Of a DNA stretch of 64,000 nucleotides, positions 36,620-45,140 are shown piece after piece. Below the pieces are notes generated by a model, which saw only the letters and a list, made by a program, of their open reading frames with translations, made no database searches and was not told the origin of the DNA. The translations under genes and the position numbers were made by a program. Source of the DNA: an uncultured Paracoccaceae bacterium (GTDB lineage: Bacteria > Pseudomonadota > Alphaproteobacteria > Rhodobacterales > Rhodobacteraceae); contig CANNFR010000004.1 in the NCBI GenBank assembly GCA_947503935.1, positions 62,001 through 126,000 of the forward strand, in the 5' to 3' direction. Numbering within the stretch: position 1 is the stretch's first letter; each line of letters begins with the position of its first letter.

Positions 36620-37795
36620 TCAGCCCTGCTCGAGGCACATCGCCACGCCCATTCCGCCGCCGATACACAAGGTCGCCAGGCCCTTCTTGGCCCCACGGCG
36701 CTTCATCTCGAACAAAAGCGTGTTGAGGACACGCGCGCCGCTGGCCCCGATCGGGTGACCGATGGCGATGGCGCCGCCGTTGACGTTCACGATTTCAGGG
36801 TCCCAGCCCATATCCTTGTTCACCGCGCAGGCCTGGGCTGCGAAAGCCTCATTCGCTTCGACCAGATCCAGATCGCCGACCTTCCAGCCCGCTTTCTCCA
36901 GCGCCTTGCGGCTGGCATGGATCGGGCCCACGCCCATGATCGACGGGTCGAGGCCCGCTGTAGCATATGAGGCGATCCGCGCCAGAGGCGTCAGCCCGCG
37001 CTTTTCCGCCTCATCGGCCGACATCAGAAGCACGCCCGCCGCGCCATCATTGATGCCGCTGGCATTGCCTGCGGTGACGGTGCCGTCCTTGGTGAAGGCG
37101 GGGCGCAGCTTTTGCATGCCGTCCATATTCGCGCCGGCCCGGATGTATTCGTCATGCTCCACCACGATATCACCCTTGCGGGTTTTGACGGTGAAAGGCA
37201 CGATTTCATCGGCGAACTTGCCGGCTTTTTGGGCTGCCTCGGCCTTATTCTGGCTGGCGACGGCGAATTCGTCCTGCTGATCGCGGCTGATCTGCCATTG
37301 CTCGGCCACGTTTTCGGCCGTCTGGCCCATGTGATAGCCGTTGAACGCGTCCCAAAGGCCATCTCGGATCATCGAGTCGATGAACTTCATGTCGCCCATC
37401 TTCTGGCCGGCCCGCAGATGCGCGACATGGGGCGACAGGCTCATGCTTTCCTGGCCACCGGCGGCCACGATGCTGGCGTCGCCCAGCTGGATATGCTGCG
37501 CGCCGAGGGCGACCGCACGCAGGCCCGACCCGCAGACCTGATTGATCGACCAGGCCGAGCTTTCCTTGGGCAGGCCTGCATTGATATGCGCCTGGCGCGC
37601 GGGGTTCTGGCCCTGCCCGGCGGTTAAGACCTGGCCCAGGATCGTCTCCGACACTTCGCTTTTGTCGACGCCGGCGCGGGCCACGATGGCCTCCAACATC
37701 GCCGTGCCCAGATCATGCGCAGGCGTGTTGGCGAACGAGCCGTTGAAGCTTCCCACCGGAGTGCGGGCAGCGGATACGATCACAACATTGGTCAT
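36620..37795 (-). CDS. phaA: Acetyl-CoA C-acetyltransferase (beta-ketothiolase)
   Basis: 391-residue thiolase condensing two acetyl-CoA into acetoacetyl-CoA. Nucleophile in [14 protein letters not shown] (Cys near residue 89), [11 protein letters not shown] (catalytic His) and [12 protein letters not shown] (second Cys) are complete. Length is standard. Start at 37795 ([15 protein letters not shown]) with SD GGGAGG. First gene of the PHB unit: phaA - small gene - phaB. Confidence 0.95.
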   Translation of the reverse strand: MTNVVIVSAARTPVGSFNGSFANTPAHDLGTAMLEAIVARAGVDKSEVSETILGQVLTAGQGQNPARQAHINAGLPKESSAWSINQVCGSGLRAVALGAQHIQLGDASIVAAGGQESMSLSPHVAHLRAGQKMGDMKFIDSMIRDGLWDAFNGYHMGQTAENVAEQWQISRDQQDEFAVASQNKAEAAQKAGKFADEIVPFTVKTRKGDIVVEHDEYIRAGANMDGMQKLRPAFTKDGTVTAGNASGINDGAAGVLLMSADEAEKRGLTPLARIASYATAGLDPSIMGVGPIHASRKALEKAGWKVGDLDLVEANEAFAAQACAVNKDMGWDPEIVNVNGGAIAIGHPIGASGARVLNTLLFEMKRRGAKKGLATLCIGGGMGVAMCLEQG

Positions 37796-37969
37796 TGGGC
37801 AGGCCTCCCTTTTGCCTTTTGCAGGCCGGGCGGCGCGCCGTGAGTCGGGCTTCTGCCGCCGGGCTGTTCCCCTTTTGGTAAGGAGAACGCGCGGCGAGGG
37901 CAATGGTAACGGCCTGTTATGGCGCGATCAAAAGCGTAAAGAACAGTTTCGGCGAGGGTTTTTGCGCGA

Positions 37970-38839
37970 TCAGCCCGCGCGCCGCTGGTCCCGCGCGGCC
38001 TGCCAGGGCGGCACCGTCGTAGGGGCGCCGAAATAGTACCCTTGCTGACAATCGATCCCAAGAGAGGTCAGAAAGGCCGCGTCCTGGGCAGATTCCACGC
38101 TTTCCGCCACTGTGAACATGTCGAAATGCTCGGCAATCGACATCAAGGCGCGGGTCAGACATTGGTTGTCGGCATTGTCGTGGATGCCGCGGATGAACTG
38201 TCCGTCGATCTTGATGGCGTCGAAATAGAATTCGCGCAGATAGCGGAACGACGTGAAGCCTGCGCCGAAATCGTCCAACGCGAATGAGATGCCCTGCCGC
38301 TGTAGCCCGCGCATGAAATGCGTCACGATATCGGGCATCACCATGGCCGAGGCTTCGGTGATCTCAAGGATCAACCGCTCGGCAATCGTCGGTTCAAGAT
38401 CAAGACCCTGGCGCAGTGTCTCGGTCCACCTGGGGTAGCCGATCGACCGCGCCGACATGTTGATCGACAGGCGCAGGCCGGGTTCCTCAGCCAGCGTCTT
38501 GAGGCCCATTTCAAGCGCGAGGCAGTCGATGATACGCCCCATTTCCGTCGTCTCGACCGCGCCGATGAAGTCGCGCGCGGGGATGATGCGTCCGGTTTCG
38601 TCAAGAATGCGGATCAGCCCCTCGTGAAAGGCCGCCGCGCTTTGGTTCTGCGACTGCACGACGGGCTGAAACGCCAGCAGCACGTCGCGCTTGTAGAGCG
38701 CACGTTTCACCATGGCGATCGTGGCACGATCACGTTGGCCGACAGCATAGGCCAACGGGTTTTCGTTGCCCGATTCGATCACCCCGTCATCCGTCTTCGA
38801 CCCTGCTGGCATGTCACGCTCCGTCATTGGTTGATCCAC
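37970..38839 (-). CDS. EAL-domain cyclic-di-GMP phosphodiesterase
   Basis: 289-residue protein, essentially one EAL domain after a polar N-terminus of about 40 residues. The signature reads EGL (FHEGLIRI, Glu73) instead of EAL, but every other ligand I can place is kept: Asn127 (SINMSA), Glu159 (LEITEA), Asp189-Asp190 (LDDFGAG), Lys210 (IKIDGQ), Glu246 and Glu249 (AESVES), Gln266 (QGYYFG). It is therefore likely active in degrading cyclic di-GMP. No GGDEF domain and no transmembrane segment, so it is cytosolic. First residues MDQPMTERD; the later ATG at residue 5 is also possible. Confidence 0.9.
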   Translation of the reverse strand: MDQPMTERDMPAGSKTDDGVIESGNENPLAYAVGQRDRATIAMVKRALYKRDVLLAFQPVVQSQNQSAAAFHEGLIRILDETGRIIPARDFIGAVETTEMGRIIDCLALEMGLKTLAEEPGLRLSINMSARSIGYPRWTETLRQGLDLEPTIAERLILEITEASAMVMPDIVTHFMRGLQRQGISFALDDFGAGFTSFRYLREFYFDAIKIDGQFIRGIHDNADNQCLTRALMSIAEHFDMFTVAESVESAQDAAFLTSLGIDCQQGYYFGAPTTVPPWQAARDQRRAG

Positions 38840-38942
38840 CTTTGTCGTGCAAGTCTTTCGCTTGGGTAAATGATCGTATTTGCTTCCAATTATGCTAAAA
38901 GACGCATGATCCCGTTGCCTGTTGGAACAGAAGGAAAAACCG

Positions 38943-39506
38943 GTGGAGCGCTGTGGCTGGTGCGGGAATGACCCGCAATATATCGATTATCATGACGCCG
39001 AATGGGGCGTGCCCGAACGCGATTCCCGCGCCCTGTGGGAGAAACTGATTCTCGACGGCTTTCAGGCGGGCCTGGCCTGGATCACCATCTTGCGGAAGCG
39101 CGAGAATTTCCGCACGGCGTTTCAGGGGTTCGATCCGGCGGTTATCGCGACATGGGGCGAGCCCGAGGTTGAGCGGCTGTTGCAAGATGCCGGTATCGTG
39201 CGCCATCGCGGTAAGATCGAAGCGGCCATCGGAAATGCCCGCGCCTATCTTGAGATCGAAGAGCGAGAGGGGTTCGCCCCGTTTCTCTGGAAATACGTCG
39301 ACGGGGTACCAGTGCAAAACACCTGGGCCAGTCTGGCCGAGGTTCCCGCCGAAACGCCCGTGTCGCGCAAAATGTCGAAAGACCTGCAGAAGGCGGGGTT
39401 CCGGTTCTGCGGGCCGACGATCGTCTATGCTGTCATGCAGGCCACAGGTTTGGTCAATGACCATCTGGTGACCTGTCCACGCCACAGCGCGGTTCGCAAC
39501 CTCTAG
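38943..39506 (+). CDS. tag: DNA-3-methyladenine glycosylase I
   Basis: 187-residue HhH-superfamily glycosylase that removes 3-methyladenine from DNA. Zinc ligands Cys4 and His17 are in ERCGWCGNDPQYIDYHDAEWG (positions 2-22), with a late VNDHLVTCPRH supplying the His/Cys pair. Start is GTG at 38943, with AAGGA 8 bases upstream; an in-frame TTG at 38922 is a poor alternative. Its stop overlaps the convergent gene by four bases. Confidence 0.94.
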   Translation: MERCGWCGNDPQYIDYHDAEWGVPERDSRALWEKLILDGFQAGLAWITILRKRENFRTAFQGFDPAVIATWGEPEVERLLQDAGIVRHRGKIEAAIGNARAYLEIEEREGFAPFLWKYVDGVPVQNTWASLAEVPAETPVSRKMSKDLQKAGFRFCGPTIVYAVMQATGLVNDHLVTCPRHSAVRNL

Positions 39507-40177
39507 GTGCTCTGCCCCATGTAAATCGGGGTTTGCGGGTCGGTCCCGATGGTCGGCAGATCGTAATAGAGGAACGGAACGCCCATTTGCTGCACCTCGG
39601 CCGCGCCCTCATCAAAACTTTGGGCCCGGGGGATCGATCTGACCTGCAACCAGATCAAGTGCCGCGAAAGCCTGGTCGGCGCCGCAACGCCAAGCTTTTC
39701 CGCTCTTTCCTGATGACGCGGCGCCATGGCCGCCCCCCGGCGGATTGATTCCAGCAGATGGCGGGTCATCCGGTAGACATGGGGCTGGTCCGCCAGGGCA
39801 TCGATCTGCTCGTTGCAGATCGTGATAATGCGTGGCCAGTCACCTTTGCCATTGGCGGCCGCGATCGCGTTCAAAGCGGTGTTCAGGCTGACCTTGCGCA
39901 GGCTCTGGCGAAAGTCGATATGCTCGGGAAATGTCTCGATGAAATCGGCCGGGTCGAGCATGTCGAGAAACTCTTCCGCCACAATCGGAATGCCGCGCCG
40001 CTGATACCGATTGCCCCGCAGATCAAACCAGAAGGTCGCTGGCAGCGACATCCGTTCACTGCGGATCAGAGCGCGGGAATAGCGCCACGAGCGCCCGTCG
40101 CAAAGCCGGGCATAGAGCGGCGCACGCCGTGTGTTCACACGGATGGCATCCCGCATGTGGCGCGTCATCTCATACAT
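39503..40177 (-). CDS. Protein of unknown function
   Basis: 224-residue soluble protein, rich in Arg and without a membrane segment. Blocks include LPATFWFDLRGNRYQRRG, LDPADFIETFPEHIDF and VPFLYYDLPTIGTDPQTPIY. I do not recognise the family. It ends four bases into the tag gene on the opposite strand. The Arg-rich helical N-terminus could bind nucleic acid, but that is a guess. Start at 40177 (MYEMTRHM); ATG at residue 4 is also possible. Confidence 0.72.
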   Translation of the reverse strand: MYEMTRHMRDAIRVNTRRAPLYARLCDGRSWRYSRALIRSERMSLPATFWFDLRGNRYQRRGIPIVAEEFLDMLDPADFIETFPEHIDFRQSLRKVSLNTALNAIAAANGKGDWPRIITICNEQIDALADQPHVYRMTRHLLESIRRGAAMAPRHQERAEKLGVAAPTRLSRHLIWLQVRSIPRAQSFDEGAAEVQQMGVPFLYYDLPTIGTDPQTPIYMGQST

Positions 40178-40196
40178 AGTACAGCATGGGCGCCGG

Positions 40197-40754
40197 TTAA
40201 CTGCCGGCCATGAGCATGCGCAGAATCGCCTTGGCGCTGTCGCTGTCCCAGGTCGCCTCGCCCATCATGCGGGCGACCTCCTGACCCTCGGGGTTCAGGA
40301 TCAGCGTCACCGGCAGGCCCATCACACCCATGCGGCTGGCCAGGCCATTGCGCGGATCGACGTAGAGCGGCAGCGAGTTGACGTTGATCTCCTCAAAGAA
40401 CCGCTTGATGCCTTGGGGAGAGTTGCGGCCTGTCGCGATGGTCACCACCGCGAAGTCGTCGCCGCCGAATTCCTCCTGCAAGTTGGCTAGCATCGGCATT
40501 TCCTTGCGGCAGGGCGCGCACCAGGTAGCCCAGAAGTTCAAGACGACCCATTTGCCGCGATACTCCTCCAGGGAATGGGTGGTGCCGTCGAGATGGCCGA
40601 ACTCCACCTCCGACACCGCCACGGGTTCAGCATGGAACATGAGCTTTTTCATGTCGCCCTCACGCAGCGCCTCCAGCGCGGCGGTATCCGCCATGGCGGT
40701 GTTTGCGAAAAGGCCAAGGGCCGTGTAGAGGACGGCCAAGCGTAGAAAACCCAT
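40197..40754 (-). CDS. TlpA-family periplasmic thioredoxin
   Basis: 185-residue protein with a signal peptide ([20 protein letters not shown], cleavage after MAD region) and a thioredoxin fold with the WCAPC redox motif in [17 protein letters not shown]. The cis-Pro is in [11 protein letters not shown] TlpA/ResA-like reductant for cytochrome or other periplasmic thiols. Start at 40754 (MGFLRLAVL); the frame is open upstream into the argH region but those codons are not family-like. Divergent from argH. Confidence 0.92.
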   Translation of the reverse strand: MGFLRLAVLYTALGLFANTAMADTAALEALREGDMKKLMFHAEPVAVSEVEFGHLDGTTHSLEEYRGKWVVLNFWATWCAPCRKEMPMLANLQEEFGGDDFAVVTIATGRNSPQGIKRFFEEINVNSLPLYVDPRNGLASRMGVMGLPVTLILNPEGQEVARMMGEATWDSDSAKAILRMLMAGS

Positions 40755-40772
40755 ATTCCCTCCGAGGGGCAG

Positions 40773-42164
40773 ATGACCGACAAAACCCGAAACACCATGT
40801 GGGGCGGGCGCTTCGCCGCCGGGCCGGACGCGATCATGGAGGCGATCAATGCCTCGATCGGGTTCGACCAGCGGCTTGCGCCCCAGGATATTCAGGGCAG
40901 CCGGGCCCATGCAGCCATGTTGGCGGCCACAGGCATCATTAGCGATAGCGATGCGGAGGCCATCGGGGAAGGCCTCCTCACGGTGTTGTCAGAGATTGAA
41001 ACGGGCGCCTTCCCGTTCCGGGTTGAGCTGGAAGACATCCACATGAATGTCGAGGCGCGTCTGAAGGAGCTGATCGGCGAACCTGCCGGGCGCCTGCATA
41101 CAGGCCGGAGCCGCAACGATCAGGTGGCGACCGATTTCCGCCTCTGGGTGCGCGACCAATGCGATGCCGTGACTGAGGGGCTGACGGCCCTGATCCGTGC
41201 TTTGCTGGGCCAGGCCGAGGCGGGCGCCGATTGGGTGATGCCGGGCTTCACCCATCTGCAGACCGCGCAACCGGTGACCTGGGGCCATCACATGATGGCC
41301 TATGTCGAGATGTTCGGCCGCGATGTATCGCGGTTCCGCGATGCGCGGGCACGGATGAACGAAGGCCCGCTGGGCGCCGCGGCGCTGGCCGGGACGTCGT
41401 TTCCGATTGATCGCGAGATGACAGCCAAGGCGCTAGGCTTCGACCGGCCCGCCGCCAATTCGCTCGATGCCGTGTCCGACCGCGACTTCGCGCTGGAATT
41501 TCTGGGGGCGGCGTCGATCTGCGCGATGCACCTGTCGCGGCTGGCGGAAGAACTGGTGATCTGGTCATCGGCACAGTTTCGGTTCGTCACGATCTCGGAC
41601 CGGTTCTCGACCGGGTCCTCGATCATGCCGCAGAAGAAGAACCCCGATGCGGCCGAGCTGCTGCGGGCGAAGCTCGGGCGAATTCTGGGGGCGAATGTGG
41701 CGCTTTTTACCGTGATGAAGGGTCTGCCATTGGCCTATTCCAAGGACATGCAGGAAGATAAGGAACAGGTCTTCGACGCCGCTGATACGCTGATGCTGGG
41801 GCTGGCCGCGATGGAGGGGATGGTGCGGGACCTCACGGCAAATCGTGCCAATCTTGAGGCCGCCGCAGCGTCCGGCTTTTCGACGGCAACGGATCTGGCC
41901 GACTGGCTTGTGCGGGCGCTGGGCCTGCCGTTCCGCGACGCGCATCATGTGACCGGCGCCCTGGTCAAGCGGGCCGAGGAGAAGGGCTGCGATCTGCCGG
42001 ATCTGACGCTGGATGAGATGCGTGACGCCCATGCCGACATCACCGATGCGGTCTATGAGGTGCTGGGCGTGCATAACTCGGTCGCCAGCCGCACCAGCTA
42101 TGGCGGCACTGCGCCAGAGCAAGTCCGGGTGCAGATCGCCCGCTGGAAGGAAAAGCTGACATGA
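40773..42164 (+). CDS. argH: Argininosuccinate lyase
   Basis: 463-residue enzyme of the arginine/urea-type cycle; splits argininosuccinate to arginine and fumarate. [15 protein letters not shown] near the N-terminus and the superfamily signature [15 protein letters not shown] (residues about 281-296) are intact. The start is at 40773, just after SD GAGGGG. The stop overlaps a small lipoprotein gene (ACATGA). Confidence 0.96.
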   Translation: MTDKTRNTMWGGRFAAGPDAIMEAINASIGFDQRLAPQDIQGSRAHAAMLAATGIISDSDAEAIGEGLLTVLSEIETGAFPFRVELEDIHMNVEARLKELIGEPAGRLHTGRSRNDQVATDFRLWVRDQCDAVTEGLTALIRALLGQAEAGADWVMPGFTHLQTAQPVTWGHHMMAYVEMFGRDVSRFRDARARMNEGPLGAAALAGTSFPIDREMTAKALGFDRPAANSLDAVSDRDFALEFLGAASICAMHLSRLAEELVIWSSAQFRFVTISDRFSTGSSIMPQKKNPDAAELLRAKLGRILGANVALFTVMKGLPLAYSKDMQEDKEQVFDAADTLMLGLAAMEGMVRDLTANRANLEAAAASGFSTATDLADWLVRALGLPFRDAHHVTGALVKRAEEKGCDLPDLTLDEMRDAHADITDAVYEVLGVHNSVASRTSYGGTAPEQVRVQIARWKEKLT

Positions 42165-42298
42165 AGTACCTCGCCCTGATTTTGGTCTTTGCATTGGTCG
42201 CCTGCGGCGCCGACGGTCCGCCCCAACGGCCTGATGCGCCGGAACCCGGCATTAATGTCTCCGGCACTCTTGAAATTGGCGTGACGGGGGGCAGTTGA
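42161..42298 (+). CDS. Small lipoprotein downstream of argH
   Basis: 45-residue precursor: [19 protein letters not shown] with a clear lipobox (LVAC, Cys15), then a short Pro-rich tail. The ATG overlaps the argH stop codon, so it is coupled. Mature size is about 31 residues. Tiny lipoproteins after argH occur in related bacteria by my recollection, but the role is not known. Confidence 0.75.
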   Translation: MKYLALILVFALVACGADGPPQRPDAPEPGINVSGTLEIGVTGGS

Positions 42299-42330
42299 GG
42301 AGTATCCACCGATAAGGAGTATCGCCCCCC

Positions 42331-42657
42331 GTGTCGCCCCTGCGCCTTCTCTTCCTTGCCCTCGCCATCTGGGGCGCCATCCACCCGATGTATTGGTTCG
42401 TGACACATATGCGTGAAACCGGAACCGGGCTTTCAGGTCTGATAGATGCCTGGTACGTCAATGCGTCGACCACCGGTCTGACCTGGGACCTGACGATTGC
42501 GGCCATCGCACTGACGATCTGGGTTCTGGCCGAAACGCTGACGCGCCGCGACTGGATCGGATTACTGGCTATTCCCGCAACATTCTGCATCGGCGTCAGC
42601 TGCGGTCTGCCGCTTTACCTCTTCCTTCGAACCCGCCCGAGTCTAGAGCGAGTGTGA
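42331..42657 (+). CDS. DUF2834 membrane protein
   Basis: 108-residue protein with three predicted helices and the pattern PMYWFVTHMRETG...LIDAWYVNASTTGLTWDL, the DUF2834 family look. GTG start at 42331 with a GGAG 12 bases before. Function unknown. The C-terminal LERV is followed at once by a palindrome cluster. Confidence 0.82.
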   Translation: MSPLRLLFLALAIWGAIHPMYWFVTHMRETGTGLSGLIDAWYVNASTTGLTWDLTIAAIALTIWVLAETLTRRDWIGLLAIPATFCIGVSCGLPLYLFLRTRPSLERV

Positions 42658-42768
42658 GAGATTCGCCGCGCGCGAATTTTCTGCGAAAATTCTAAGGGCC
42701 ACGATTTTCCTGCGAAAAATCAGATCCTTCGCAGAAGGATCGTCTCTCTCATTTTTCGCAGAAAAATT
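42656..42768. repeat. Cluster of four small palindromes with TTCTGCGAA core
   Basis: Four hairpins in 95 bases between convergent genes. Unit 1: GAATTTTC-TGC-GAAAATTC (42674-42692), perfect. Unit 2: GATTTTC..GAAAAATC (42703-42721), near-perfect. Unit 3: GATCCTTC-GCA-GAAGGATC (42723-42741), perfect. Unit 4: ATTTTTC-GCA-GAAAAAT (42751-42767), perfect. Units 1 and 4 are reverse complements of each other over 13 bases, so either local or long-range stems can form. GAGAGA (42656-42661) and TCTCTC (42743-42748) also pair. No A/T-rich promoter or ORF is evident. Confidence 0.85.
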
Positions 42769-42780
42769 GGCTTCTTCCAG

Positions 42781-43569
42781 CTATGGCTTCAGGATCGCGT
42801 TGGTAAGCGGTGCGTCAGCCTCGGCCAATTCAGCGATCACATCGAAATGGTGCCGGCCCTCAGCGACGGTCAACTCCGTTTTCCAGGCGTCCTTCAGCCA
42901 GCGCGCCTGATCCAGAAAGACCGGGCGTTCCTCGGCCCCGACCCATGTGTGAACGTCCACCGAAGGCGCGGGATGAAGGATCGGGCTTTCGGCCGCCGCT
43001 TCGGCGGTATCAAGTTGCAGGTCAGAATTCATCGCGGTCTTCAGAAGTGGCCGCAAATCTGCCAGCGGAGAGATCGGGACAACACGGCGGATCCGATCCC
43101 CGACGGCCAAGCCGATATCGGCGCACAGCATCCGGGCCACCAGATGTCCGCCGGCGGAATGGCCGCTGAGCACGATCGGCCCGTCCACCTTGCCCGCCAC
43201 TGCCGTGATCGCTTGCGCGATCTGCCGGGTGATCTGCGCGATCCGGGCCTGCGGTGCCAATGTGTAGGACGGCATCGCCACGGACCACCCCCGCGCAATC
43301 GCACCCTGTGCCAGATGCGACCACGAGGATTTGTCGAAGGCCCGCCAGTAGCCGCCATGGACGAAGACCATCAGGCCCTTGGCGTGATCCGTCGGTAAAA
43401 ACAGATCATAAACCTCGCGTTCAGCCTCACCATACCGCAGGTCTAGCGCGGCACGACCCTCGGCCTGCGCCGCGTTGCGGTATTCGCTGGCCACCGCAGC
43501 CCAGCGCGGCGGGTAATCAGCAGCCCCGGGAATATGCGCGGCATTGGCGTAGGCGTCGTCCCAATCCAT
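42781..43569 (-). CDS. Alpha/beta hydrolase, kynurenine-formamidase-like
   Basis: 262-residue esterase. FVHGGYWRAFD (oxyanion HGGYW motif) and LSGHSAGGHLVARM (nucleophile Ser) are conserved; the catalytic His is in EGRHHFDV near the C-terminus. It resembles the HSL-type group that includes kynurenine formamidases. Substrate not assigned. Start at 43569 (MDWDDAYAN); the frame is open upstream but the extra residues are not conserved-looking. Confidence 0.85.
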   Translation of the reverse strand: MDWDDAYANAAHIPGAADYPPRWAAVASEYRNAAQAEGRAALDLRYGEAEREVYDLFLPTDHAKGLMVFVHGGYWRAFDKSSWSHLAQGAIARGWSVAMPSYTLAPQARIAQITRQIAQAITAVAGKVDGPIVLSGHSAGGHLVARMLCADIGLAVGDRIRRVVPISPLADLRPLLKTAMNSDLQLDTAEAAAESPILHPAPSVDVHTWVGAEERPVFLDQARWLKDAWKTELTVAEGRHHFDVIAELAEADAPLTNAILKP

Positions 43570-43661
43570 GGTGGAACCCTTCCGATCATCGCTCGTTTGT
43601 CTGGACAAGGCTTAGCGCGCATGCTTTGCCAAGGGAAACCATAACGCGGGGAGCATCGACC

Positions 43662-45140
43662 ATGTTGGATACGGCAACCGATCTGAAGGGCACGCTGAAC
43701 GACCCGTCGCTTTTGTGCACCAAGGCTTTCGTGGCCGGCGAATGGGTCGGCGCCAAGGACGGCGCAACGTTCGACGTGACGAACCCGGCGCGCGGCGATG
43801 TAATCTGCGCCGTGCCCGATCTCAGCCGCGAAGAGGTGGCAGGTGCCATCGATGCGGCGCAGAACGCGATGGGCTCCTGGGCCACAAAAACTGCCAAGGA
43901 CCGCGCGCAGGTGATGCGGCGCTGGTTCGATCTAATGGTCGAGAACGCCGACGATTTGGCCGCGATCCTGACTGCTGAGATGGGCAAGCCCAAGGCCGAG
44001 GCGAAGGGCGAGATCCTGTATTCCGCCGCCTTCATCGAATGGTTTGGCGAGGAAGCCAAGCGGATCTATGGCGAGACGATCCCCGGCCATCAGCCCGACA
44101 AGCGGCTGATGGTGATCCGCCAGCCTGTGGGCGTGGTCGGCTCAATCACACCTTGGAATTTCCCCAGCGCCATGATCGGCCGCAAGGTCGGCCCGGCTCT
44201 GGCCGCTGGCTGCGGGTTCGTGGCTCGGCCCGCGAAGGAGACGCCGCTTTCGGCCCTGGCCATGGCGTTGCTGGCCGAACGCGCAGGCGTGCCGAAAGGC
44301 CTCTTGTCCGTCGTGACCTCGTCGAAATCCTCCGAGATCGGTAAGGAGTTCTGCGAGAACCCAAAGGTCCGCAAGCTGACCTTCACCGGGTCGACCGAGG
44401 TAGGGCGGATCTTGCTGCAGCAGGCCGCCGATCAGGTGATGAAATGTTCGATGGAACTGGGCGGCAACGCGCCCTTCATCGTGTTCGATGACGCCGATCT
44501 GGATGAAGCCGTGAAGGGCGCCATCGCCTGCAAATACCGCAATAACGGCCAGACCTGTGTCTGCGCCAACCGGATTTACGTGCAGGCCGGTGTCTATGAC
44601 GCCTTCGCCGAGAAGTTGAAGAAAGCGGTTGACGACCTGACGGTCGGTGATGGGTTGGAGGAGGGCACTGATCTGGGCCCGCTGATCAACCATGACGGCT
44701 TGGAGAAGGTCGAGGAGCATATCGCCGACGCCAAATCGAAGGGTGCCACGGTGATCCTGGGCGGCGATCGCCATGAGAAGGGGGGCAATTTCTTTCAGCC
44801 GACCATCGTGACCGGCGCCACCAGGGACATGGCCTTCGCAACCGAGGAAACCTTCGGGCCGCTGGCGCCGCTTTTCAAATTCGAGACGGTCGATGAGGTG
44901 ATCGAGCTGGCCAATGACACCATCTTTGGCCTTGCCTCGTACTTCTACGCCAAGGACCTCAGCCGGGTCTACAAAGTCGCCGAGGCTCTGGAATATGGCA
45001 TCGTTGGCGTGAATACGGGCATCATCTCAACCGAGGTGGCGCCCTTCGGCGGTGTCAAGCAATCGGGCCTGGGCCGCGAAGGATCACGCCACGGGATCGA
45101 AGATTACCTCGAGATGAAATACATCTGCCTCAGTGTTTGA
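43662..45140 (+). CDS. gabD: NAD(P)-dependent succinate-semialdehyde dehydrogenase
   Basis: 492-residue aldehyde dehydrogenase. SITPWNFPSAMIGRKVGPAL, catalytic Glu in MELGGNAPFIVF, catalytic Cys in NNGQTCVCANRI, and the EEVAPFGGVKQSGLGREGSR type ending of GabD. It oxidises succinic semialdehyde to succinate in GABA catabolism. The family is certain; the exact substrate is likely but shared with related ALDHs. Its stop overlaps the next, convergent gene by 11 bases. Confidence 0.9.
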   Translation: MLDTATDLKGTLNDPSLLCTKAFVAGEWVGAKDGATFDVTNPARGDVICAVPDLSREEVAGAIDAAQNAMGSWATKTAKDRAQVMRRWFDLMVENADDLAAILTAEMGKPKAEAKGEILYSAAFIEWFGEEAKRIYGETIPGHQPDKRLMVIRQPVGVVGSITPWNFPSAMIGRKVGPALAAGCGFVARPAKETPLSALAMALLAERAGVPKGLLSVVTSSKSSEIGKEFCENPKVRKLTFTGSTEVGRILLQQAADQVMKCSMELGGNAPFIVFDDADLDEAVKGAIACKYRNNGQTCVCANRIYVQAGVYDAFAEKLKKAVDDLTVGDGLEEGTDLGPLINHDGLEKVEEHIADAKSKGATVILGGDRHEKGGNFFQPTIVTGATRDMAFATEETFGPLAPLFKFETVDEVIELANDTIFGLASYFYAKDLSRVYKVAEALEYGIVGVNTGIISTEVAPFGGVKQSGLGREGSRHGIEDYLEMKYICLSV

